This document shows positions 1 through 5,216 of a stretch of 5,216 nucleotides of DNA, piece by piece. The stretch's first letter is position 1. Every line of letters begins with the position of its first letter. The notes beneath the pieces are model-generated. The model saw only the letters and a list, made by a program, of their open reading frames with translations, did no database searches and was not told where the DNA came from. Made by a program: the position numbers and the translations under genes. The DNA is from Oscillospiraceae bacterium (GTDB lineage Bacteria; Bacillota; Clostridia; Oscillospirales; Acutalibacteraceae), in NCBI GenBank assembly GCA_902797915.1, contig CADBUK010000098.1, positions 1-5,216 of the forward strand, given 5' to 3'.

Positions 1-1096
1 ATCCCAGCTGATTGACTGCTGCTGCGCTGTCGCCGCCGCCGATGATTGAGATTGAGCCGCTTTCTGCAACTGCGTTAGCAACTGCAACTGTGCCTGCTTC
101 AAACTCTTTCCACTCCGAAACGCCCATAGGACCGTTCCAGATAACTGTGCCTGCGCCCTTGATAGCGTCTGCAAACAGCTTCTGGCTTTCGGGGCCGATG
201 TCAAGGCCCATCCAGCCGTCCGGAATCTCGTCGCTGTTAACTACCATAGCTTCAGTGTCTTCCTTATATTCCCTGCCAACCTTGTTATCAACGGGGATAA
301 GGAATTTAACGCCCTTAGCCTCTGCGTCCTTCATCATCTGGCCTGCGTTTTCAACCTGCTCAGCCTCAAGCAGTGAATCGCCGATTGAATGGCCGAGAGC
401 CTTCATAAAGGTATAAGCCATACCGCCGCCGATAATCAGAGTGTCGCACTTATCAAGCAGGTTTGTGATAACGCCGATTTTGTCTGAAACCTTTGCGCCG
501 CCGAGAATGGCAACAAGCGGTCTCTTCGGGTTAGCAAGCGCGCCGCCCATAAAGGTAATTTCTTTCTGAATAAGGAAACCGCAAACTGCGGGCAGGAAAT
601 CCGCAACGCCTGTGGTTGAGCAGTGAGCTCTGTGAGCGGTACCGAAAGCGTCGTTAACAAAAACGTCTGCAAGAGAAGCAAGCGCTCTTGAGAAGCCCGG
701 CTCGTTCTTCGTTTCTTCTTTTCTGAAACGAACGTTTTCAAGCAGCATAACCTCGCCGTCCTGAAGAGCGGCAGCCATTGCTTTTGCGTTATCGCCTACA
801 ACGGTTTCATCCTCTGCAAGCTTAACCTCAACGCCGAGATACTCGGTAAGTCTTTCGGCAACGGGTGCAAGGCTGAACTCGGGGTTGTATTCGCCATTGG
901 GTCTGCCGAGATGAGAGCAAAGAATAACCTTTGCGCCCTGCTCCATAAGATATTTAATTGTCGGCAAAGCGGCAACAATTCTCTTATCGTTTGTGATAGT
1001 ACCTTCAAAAAGCGGAACATTGAAATCGCAGCGAACAAGAACTTTTTTGCCTGCTACGTCAATATCCTCAACGGTTTTTTTGTTTAAAGCATCCAT
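1..1096 (-). CDS. pgk: Phosphoglycerate kinase, 3' end cut off by the window edge
   Basis: Cytosolic glycolytic enzyme that transfers the acyl phosphate of 1,3-bisphosphoglycerate to ADP, giving ATP and 3-phosphoglycerate. The visible part is 365 codons; family members are usually about 390-400, so roughly 30 C-terminal residues lie outside. Hallmarks in order: RCDFNVP (22-28) and SHLGRP (61-66) of the substrate-binding N-terminal domain, ENVRFRKEE, the NDAFGTAHRAH segment, GGAKVSDKI (199-207) at the nucleotide-binding domain, WNGPMGV (about 320-326), and the glycine-rich GGGDSAAAVNQLG (353-365) that closes the visible sequence. The ATG at 1096 is set by a strong ribosome binding site 8 nt upstream. 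The gene has its own promoter and diverges from a metal transport cluster, so it is not preceded by gapA as in many Firmicutes; what follows it is unseen. Minor oddities are Cys23 where Val is usual, and Ser327 where GPMGVF is usual. Identification is essentially certain. Confidence 0.98.
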   Translation of the reverse strand, partial: MDALNKKTVEDIDVAGKKVLVRCDFNVPLFEGTITNDKRIVAALPTIKYLMEQGAKVILCSHLGRPNGEYNPEFSLAPVAERLTEYLGVEVKLAEDETVVGDNAKAMAAALQDGEVMLLENVRFRKEETKNEPGFSRALASLADVFVNDAFGTAHRAHCSTTGVADFLPAVCGFLIQKEITFMGGALANPKRPLVAILGGAKVSDKIGVITNLLDKCDTLIIGGGMAYTFMKALGHSIGDSLLEAEQVENAGQMMKDAEAKGVKFLIPVDNKVGREYKEDTEAMVVNSDEIPDGWMGLDIGPESQKLFADAIKGAGTVIWNGPMGVSEWKEFEAGTVAVANAVAESGSISIIGGGDSAAAVNQLG

Positions 1097-1104
1097 TTTT
1101 AAAA

Positions 1105-1113
1105 CCTCTCCTT
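1105..1113 (-). promoter_or_regulatory. Strong Shine-Dalgarno site of pgk
   Basis: On the minus strand this reads AAGGAGAGG, a near-perfect match to the anti-Shine-Dalgarno sequence. It lies 8 nt before the pgk ATG and fixes that start. It contrasts with the two genes at 1306 and 1673, which show no comparable site. Confidence 0.92.
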
Positions 1114-1149
1114 AAGAAATATAATTTCTAAATACTTATAGACAGTATT

Positions 1150-1178
1150 ATTATAAGATATCATTACCGTAAAATCAA
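1150..1178 (-). promoter_or_regulatory. Predicted sigma-A-type promoter of pgk
   Basis: Reading the minus strand, a -35 box TTGATT (1178-1173) is followed by exactly 17 nt and a perfect -10 box TATAAT (1155-1150). Transcription would begin near 1143, leaving an AT-rich leader of about 45 nt before the pgk start. Box sequences and spacing are seen directly; use of the promoter is inferred. Confidence 0.8.
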
Positions 1179-1195
1179 CTATATTTTTTAACAGA

Positions 1196-1258
1196 GATTT
1201 GACGGCTTATTGTTATTTTTTTGTCAAAGTTCAACTGAAAATATATTGCTGTCAAATC
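1196..1258. repeat. Interrupted inverted repeat in the divergent intergenic region
   Basis: GATTTGACGGC (1196-1206) and GCTGTCAAATC (1248-1258) are inverted copies matching at 10 of 11 positions, separated by 41 nt. A third, shorter copy of the core (GTCAAA) sits at 1223-1228 between the arms. The repeat lies between the two divergent promoters and could be a pair of binding sites for a regulator. It is not recognisable as a Fur, DtxR/MntR or Rex site. It may be chance in an AT-rich stretch. Confidence 0.4.
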
Positions 1259-1272
1259 CTGCGGGATATTGA
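1252..1272. promoter_or_regulatory. Small dyad overlapping the -35 box of the metal cluster promoter
   Basis: TCAAATCC (1252-1259), a 4-nt centre TGCG, and GGAT-A-TTGA (1264-1272) form an 8-bp imperfect dyad with one bulged A at 1268. Its right arm covers the start of the TTGATT -35 box at 1269-1274, a position where a bound repressor would block RNA polymerase. The T-rich stretch after it (1273-1280) also makes a weak terminator or attenuator conceivable if transcription entered from further left. No known operator consensus was recognised. Confidence 0.3.
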
Positions 1273-1297
1273 TTATTTTTGCGGTTAATGTTAAAAT
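1269..1297 (+). promoter_or_regulatory. Predicted extended -10 promoter of the metal transport cluster
   Basis: A -35 box TTGATT (1269-1274), a spacer of 17 nt, and a -10 box TAAAAT (1292-1297) preceded by TG at 1289-1290, giving the extended -10 form TGNTAAAAT. The expected start of transcription is near 1303-1305, directly before the first possible ATG at 1306. The downstream gene would then be nearly leaderless or begin at a later ATG (1321 or 1327). No other equally good plus-strand promoter is visible before feoB. Confidence 0.65.
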
Positions 1298-1305
1298 AGT
1301 AAAAA

Positions 1306-1638
1306 ATGAATTTTGGGTTGATGAAAATGAAAAGCGAAAATAAATACACAACCAGGCGCGACCCCGCAGGCTTTTTAATGGGACTGCTTTTTTGCCTGTT
1401 TTTCAGAACTTATTCGTGGATTTGTTCCGTGCCGATGTGGCTTACGCTTATTCTGCATTTCGTTATCGGGCTTTCGTGGTGGTGGTTTTTTGCAACGCTT
1501 GCCGCGTGGCTGCTTGCAGGTATAATCCGCTACTGCGTTTTGGTGTTTGCCCGCTGGGGAGCAGGCGCGGCGCCCAAGCCGCCCGAAAATAAAAACCCTT
1601 ATTCTAAAAAGGACTGGCGCGATTTGGAAAATAACTGA
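1306..1638 (+). CDS. Small hydrophobic membrane protein of unknown function
   Basis: I do not recognise this 110-residue protein. It has a short basic, polar N-terminus (to about residue 19), a long hydrophobic and Trp/Phe-rich core (about 21-82) that should form two or three membrane segments (roughly 22-42, 43-62 and 63-82), and a polar, Pro/Lys-rich cytosolic-type tail containing NKNPYSKKDW. SWWWFF at 57-62 is a striking aromatic run. Cys30, Cys40 and Cys77 are scattered, so it is not the Cys-rich FeoB-associated protein, and it lacks the features of soluble FeoC. Met1, Met6 (1321) and Met8 (1327) are all possible starts; none has a clear Shine-Dalgarno site. Its stop lies 34 nt before the feoAB frame, suggesting co-transcription and perhaps a role linked to the transporters. 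Support for it being real: a promoter just upstream, membrane-protein composition, and codon use like feoB. The antisense and other-frame readings through it have no protein-like character. Confidence 0.7.
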   Translation: MNFGLMKMKSENKYTTRRDPAGFLMGLLFCLFFRTYSWICSVPMWLTLILHFVIGLSWWWFFATLAAWLLAGIIRYCVLVFARWGAGAAPKPPENKNPYSKKDWRDLENN

Positions 1639-1672
1639 TATTTCCGCCAAAGCTCAAATATAAATATTATAT

Positions 1673-4033
1673 ATGTTACGGTTAAATAAAATGAAATTAA
1701 ACGAACTGGAAATTAATGAAACGGGAATAATTGAAAAGGTTGAGGGCGAGGGCGCTTTAAGGCAGCACTTTCTGGATATGGGCGTAATCCCGGGCGCGCA
1801 GATAACGCTTGTAAAGTTTGCGCCTATGGGCGACCCGATTGAGTTCAGAATTCACGGCTACGAGCTTACTCTCGGTCTTGCCGACGCGGGTAAAATAACC
1901 GTCAGCAAAACCTCGCCCGAGCTTAAAGAGGAGCGGCAGCAGCGCCGTAACCCCAAGGAGCATCCGGGACTCGGCGAGGGCGGCAGGTATCATTTAAAGA
2001 GCGAGGAAAACCCGCTTCCTGCCGACAAAGTGCTTTCCTTTGCGCTCGCGGGTAATCAGAACTGCGGCAAAACCACGCTTTTTAATCAGCTTACGGGCTC
2101 AAACCAGCACGTCGGCAATTTCCCCGGCGTAACGGTGGACAGGAAAAGCGGTCAGATTAAAAACAACCCCAACACAGAGGTTGTTGATTTGCCGGGTATT
2201 TACTCGCTTTCCCCTTATACGAGCGAGGAAATCGTTTCCCGTCAGTACATTCTTAACGAAAAGCCTACGGGTATTATCAATATTGTTGACGCAACGTCAA
2301 TTGAAAGAAACCTTTACCTCACAATGCAGCTTATGGAGCTTGAAACGCCGATGGTGCTTGCGCTCAATATGATGGACGAGGTCAGGGGCAACGGCGGCTC
2401 CATACTTATTAATGAAATGGAGGACGCGCTCGGTATTCCCGTCGTGCCGATTTCCGCTTCAAAAAACGAGGGCGTGGAGGAGCTTATCAGCCACGCGGTA
2501 CATATTGCAAAATATCAGGAAAAGCCGCGCCGTACGGACTTTTGCGACGAAAGCGAATGCGGCGGCGCAGTACATCGCTGCCTGCACGGCATTATGCACC
2601 TTATTGAAGACCACGCGCGCGCCGCGGGTATTCCCGTCAGGTTTGCCGCAACGAAGCTTGTTGAGGGCGACGAGCGTATTATGAACGCGCTTGAGCTTGA
2701 TGAAAACGAGGCGGAATTTGTTGAGCATATTATTGTTCAGATGGAGCAGGAGCGCGGGCTTGACCGCGCCGCCGCAATTGCGGATATGCGTTTTTCGTTT
2801 ATAACAAGGCTTGTTAAGGCGTGCGTTATTAAACCAAGGGAAAGCAAGGAGCGTGTAAGGAGCCGCAAAATTGACAGCGTTCTTACGGGCAAATGGACCG
2901 CAATTCCGTCCTTTGCAATAATTATGGGGCTTGTTTTCTGGCTTACCTTCGGCGTTATCGGCAAGTATTTGCAGGAGCTTTTTGAAAAGGGCGTTGAGCT
3001 GCTGACCGCCGCCGTTGATACGGGGCTGACCGCGTGGCACACAAACGAGGTTGTTCATTCGCTGATAACGGATGGTATTATTACGGGCGTAGGCAGCGTC
3101 GTTGTATTCCTGCCCATTATCGTAACCCTGTTTTTCTTCCTTTCATTACTTGAGGACACGGGATATATGGCAAGGGTTGCCTTTATTATGGATAAGCTGC
3201 TGCGCAAGTTCGGACTTTCGGGCAGAAGTATTGTTCCGCTGTTAATCGGCTTCGGCTGCTCGGTGCCGGGCGTAATGTCCTGCCGCACGCTTCCGTCGGC
3301 AAGGGACAGGCGAATGACGATTATGCTCATTCCGTTTATGAGCTGCTCGGCGAAGCTGCCTATTTACGCGCTGTTTTCAGCCGCGTTTTTCCCTAAATAT
3401 TCAGCGCTTGTAATGGTGCTTCTTTACCTGCTCGGCGTTGCGGCGGCAATTGTTATGGCGCTTGTAACTAAGGGTACAACCTTTAAGGGCGAGGCGGTGC
3501 CGTTTGTAATGGAACTGCCTAATTACCGTATGCCGAGCGCTAAAAACATTATGCGTCTGCTCTGGGAAAAGTCAAAGGACTTTTTAACAAGGGCGTTTAC
3601 GGTTATTTTTATTGCTTCAATTGTAATATGGTTTTTAAGAACCTTTAATTTCCATCTTGAAATGGCGGAAGGCTCTAAGGACAGTATGCTTGCGGTTATC
3701 GCGGGGTGGATTACTCCGCTTTTTGCGCCGCTCGGCTTTGCGGACTGGCGCATTACAACCTCTCTTATTACGGGCTTTATGGCAAAGGAAAGCGTGGTTT
3801 CAACCCTTTCCGTACTGTTCGGCGGCACGGCGGCAATCAGCACGGTGCTTACCGCCCGTTCAGCCGCTTCGCTGCTTGTTTTCTGCCTGCTTTACACTCC
3901 CTGCGTGGCAACAATTGCGGCGGTTAAAAGGGAACTCGGCGCAAGGTGGGCGGCAATAATGATTGCCCTGCAGTGCGTTATTGCGTGGCTTGCCGCAGGC
4001 GCGGTTTACGTTCTCGGCAGGTTTATTTTCTGA
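1673..4033 (+). CDS. feoB: Fused FeoA-FeoB ferrous iron transporter
   Basis: Inner-membrane Fe(II) importer. Residues about 7-78 are a FeoA SH3-like domain (ending in a GLADAGKITVS stretch), a polar linker follows to about 117, then the FeoB G domain: G1 GNQNCGKT (127-134), G2 threonine in GNFPGVTV, G3 DLPG (172-175), G4 NMMD (232-235), G5 SAS (261-263). A helical GDI-type region (about 270-400) carries an unusual Cys/His cluster (C291, C296, C303 with H301, H305, H309, H314). The membrane domain has both gate motifs, GFGCSVPG (526-533) and MSCSAKLPIY (556-565), and a late LYTPC (740-744). At 786 residues the length fits a FeoB of about 670 plus FeoA. Neither the first ATG nor Met7 (ATG at 1691) has a clear Shine-Dalgarno site; FeoA domains usually begin like MKLNEL, so 1691 is the likelier start, and the longer frame is listed with numbering from 1673. 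All key motifs are intact. It is followed after 18 nt by a CDF metal exporter. Confidence 0.97.
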   Translation: MLRLNKMKLNELEINETGIIEKVEGEGALRQHFLDMGVIPGAQITLVKFAPMGDPIEFRIHGYELTLGLADAGKITVSKTSPELKEERQQRRNPKEHPGLGEGGRYHLKSEENPLPADKVLSFALAGNQNCGKTTLFNQLTGSNQHVGNFPGVTVDRKSGQIKNNPNTEVVDLPGIYSLSPYTSEEIVSRQYILNEKPTGIINIVDATSIERNLYLTMQLMELETPMVLALNMMDEVRGNGGSILINEMEDALGIPVVPISASKNEGVEELISHAVHIAKYQEKPRRTDFCDESECGGAVHRCLHGIMHLIEDHARAAGIPVRFAATKLVEGDERIMNALELDENEAEFVEHIIVQMEQERGLDRAAAIADMRFSFITRLVKACVIKPRESKERVRSRKIDSVLTGKWTAIPSFAIIMGLVFWLTFGVIGKYLQELFEKGVELLTAAVDTGLTAWHTNEVVHSLITDGIITGVGSVVVFLPIIVTLFFFLSLLEDTGYMARVAFIMDKLLRKFGLSGRSIVPLLIGFGCSVPGVMSCRTLPSARDRRMTIMLIPFMSCSAKLPIYALFSAAFFPKYSALVMVLLYLLGVAAAIVMALVTKGTTFKGEAVPFVMELPNYRMPSAKNIMRLLWEKSKDFLTRAFTVIFIASIVIWFLRTFNFHLEMAEGSKDSMLAVIAGWITPLFAPLGFADWRITTSLITGFMAKESVVSTLSVLFGGTAAISTVLTARSAASLLVFCLLYTPCVATIAAVKRELGARWAAIMIALQCVIAWLAAGAVYVLGRFIF

Positions 4034-4039
4034 TGAAAA

Positions 4040-4047
4040 AAGGTGAT
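4040..4047 (+). promoter_or_regulatory. Ribosome binding site deciding a TTG start
   Basis: The sequence AAGGTGAT matches the GGTGAT end of the extended anti-Shine-Dalgarno complement. The AGG core at 4041-4043 lies 8 nt before TTG at 4052, correct spacing for that codon. It overlaps the alternative GTG at 4043, which would have no ribosome binding site of its own. Confidence 0.6.
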
Positions 4048-4051
4048 TTGG

Positions 4052-5209
4052 TTGACATCGCTTTTAATTAAATATGCGGCGGGAAAGGCAATGCCCGAGC
4101 AGCGCAGGGGCGCCCTTACGGCGCTCAGCGGCATAGTCTGCATAATCTGCAATCTGCTGCTCTGCACGGCTAAGTTTATCGTCGGCACTCTTGCGGGCTC
4201 GGTTTCCGTAACGGCGGACGCGGTTAACAATCTTTCCGACTGCGCAACAAATATCGTAACCCTGCTCAGCGCAAAGCTTTCCGATAAGCCTGACGATAAG
4301 GAGCACCCCTTCGGGCACGGCAGGGTGGAATACGTTTCCGCGCTGATTATTGCGGTTTCAATTTTTGTTGTAAGCTTTGAGCTTGCAAAAACCTCGGTTG
4401 AAAAAATCCTTCATCCCGCCGAAATCAAGTTCAGCCTTGTGTATATGCTCGTGCTCGGCGGCACGATTTTGGTTAAGCTGTGGATGGCTTACTTCAATTA
4501 CAGGCTTTATAAGCAGACCGATAATATTAATTTAAAGGGCGTTATGCAGGACAGTCTTAACGACTGCGTTGCAACCTCCGCCACGATGTTCTCAATGGTG
4601 TTGGCGCACGCAGTCGGCTTCACAAGGGCGGACGGCATCTTCGGTCTGGCGGTTTCCGTGTTCATTTTCTGGTCGGGCATAGGCGTTTTGAAGGGCGGCA
4701 TTTCTCCGCTTATCGGCGAGCCGCCGTCAAAGGAAATAACGGATAAAATTGAGGAAATCATCTGTAAAAGCGACATCGTTCTCGGCGTGCACGATTTGAT
4801 TATTCATAATTACGGCGCAAATAAAATAATCGCTTCCGCAGACGCGGAGGTGGACGCCGCTTCGGATATTTTTACAATCCACAACGCTATTGACGACGCG
4901 GAAAGGGAAATCCTCAGCGAGCTCGGCGTTATAATCTGTATTCACATTGACCCCGTTGACGTTTTTGACGGCGAAACTGAAAAGTACCGCAAGGCAGTGC
5001 TTGACGTTATTAACGAATACAACTCCGCCTTTTCGTTCCACGATTTGCGGATTGATAATGTTGACGGCAAAAAGCGCCTCAGCTTTGATTTATCCGTTCC
5101 GTTTGATAATGATGATATGCGCCGCATTGAAGCGGATATAACCGCAATGCTTAAAATCAAGCACCCCGAAGTAATACCCGAAATAAACGTTGAACACTCA
5201 TACATATAA
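4052..5209 (+). CDS. Cation diffusion facilitator metal exporter, probably Mn(II)/Fe(II) type
   Basis: Membrane antiporter of the CDF family, which expels divalent metal in exchange for protons. From the preferred TTG start it has 385 residues; the in-frame GTG at 4043 would add three. Six membrane segments are expected between about 24 and 215. The TM2 motif ADAVNNLSD puts Asp56 and Asn60 at metal site A, and TM5 QDSLND puts Asp167 and Asp171 there. The family signature HPFGHGR is at 85-91, between TM2 and TM3. The absence of His at site A argues against a zinc exporter of the HD type and suggests Mn(II), or possibly Fe(II). The cytosolic part holds a ZT-dimer domain (about 225-303; HDLIIHNYG, IHIDPVD) followed by a second, similar but diverged copy (about 327-385; FHDLRIDN, ending near EHSY), making the protein longer than the roughly 300 residues of YiiP/FieF. 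It lies 18 nt after feoAB and ends in tandem TAA stops. Family assignment is secure; the metal is inferred. Confidence 0.93.
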   Translation: MTSLLIKYAAGKAMPEQRRGALTALSGIVCIICNLLLCTAKFIVGTLAGSVSVTADAVNNLSDCATNIVTLLSAKLSDKPDDKEHPFGHGRVEYVSALIIAVSIFVVSFELAKTSVEKILHPAEIKFSLVYMLVLGGTILVKLWMAYFNYRLYKQTDNINLKGVMQDSLNDCVATSATMFSMVLAHAVGFTRADGIFGLAVSVFIFWSGIGVLKGGISPLIGEPPSKEITDKIEEIICKSDIVLGVHDLIIHNYGANKIIASADAEVDAASDIFTIHNAIDDAEREILSELGVIICIHIDPVDVFDGETEKYRKAVLDVINEYNSAFSFHDLRIDNVDGKKRLSFDLSVPFDNDDMRRIEADITAMLKIKHPEVIPEINVEHSYI

Positions 5210-5216
5210 TAAAGAA

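Noticed and set aside
12..416. Plus-strand open frame of 134 codons inside pgk
   Set aside because: Its Ser/Pro/Ala-rich translation is the reverse-strand shadow of pgk, whose minus-strand reading matches the family throughout.
1150..1170. Possible Fur box in the pgk promoter spacer (minus strand TAATGATA core)
   Set aside because: By hand alignment only about 11 of 19 positions fit the Fur consensus and the second half-site is absent. That is expected by chance in AT-rich DNA, and it lies on the pgk side.
1252..1280. Intrinsic terminator (dyad followed by a T-rich run) before the metal cluster
   Set aside because: The stem is short, A/T-rich and bulged, the T run is interrupted, and no gene upstream on the plus strand needs termination. 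It is kept only as a possible operator.
1281..1297. TTAATGTTAA resembling part of a Rex operator
   Set aside because: It lacks the TTGTTAA/TTAACAA arms with correct spacing and is explained by the -10 promoter element.
1375..1650. Antisense open frame of 91 codons opposite the small membrane protein gene
   Set aside because: Basic, low-complexity shadow of a hydrophobic gene, with no promoter or ribosome binding site and no recognisable domain.
2459..3058. Antisense open frame of 199 codons within feoAB
   Set aside because: It is long only because of the skewed codon use of feoAB. The sense strand carries all FeoB motifs, and the antisense translation has no domain I recognise.
4034..4051. 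Terminator or promoter between feoAB and the CDF gene
   Set aside because: The 18-nt gap holds only the ribosome binding site and has no room or dyad for either.

Overview
The window looks like chromosomal DNA of a low-to-mid GC Firmicute, most probably an anaerobic gut-type clostridium (Oscillospiraceae/Ruminococcaceae-like). This is inferred from the canonical AAGGAGAGG ribosome binding site of pgk, sigma-A-like promoters, a FeoA-FeoB fusion typical of anaerobic Firmicutes, and the clostridial style of the CDF transporter. Nothing in the sequence fixes a species.

Layout: a leftward, 3'-truncated phosphoglycerate kinase gene (pgk, 1-1096) is divergent from a rightward cluster of three genes. 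The cluster holds a 110-aa unrecognised membrane protein (1306-1638), a fused feoAB ferrous iron transporter (1673-4033) and a cation diffusion facilitator (CDF) metal exporter (4052-5209). Gaps inside the cluster are 34 and 18 nt with no terminator, so it is probably one operon. The exporter ends in tandem TAA stops 7 nt before the window edge, so I cannot see whether the operon continues.

The 209-nt divergent region (1097-1305) is AT-rich. It holds a good promoter for pgk (TTGATT-17-TATAAT, minus strand), a good extended -10 promoter for the cluster (TTGATT-17-TAAAAT, plus strand), and between them an inverted repeat and a small dyad that could be regulator sites. No convincing Fur, DtxR/MntR or Rex box was found.

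How the genes fit together: FeoAB would import Fe(II) using a GTPase-gated channel. The CDF protein would expel a divalent metal; its transmembrane site A reads D/N and D/D with no histidine, which points away from zinc and towards Mn(II) or Fe(II). The cluster therefore resembles a metal-balancing unit with import and efflux encoded together, headed by an uncharacterised membrane protein. This is inference from context. I see no clearly new system; the least explained parts are the 110-aa protein, the tandem C-terminal domain of the exporter, and the dyads in the divergent region.
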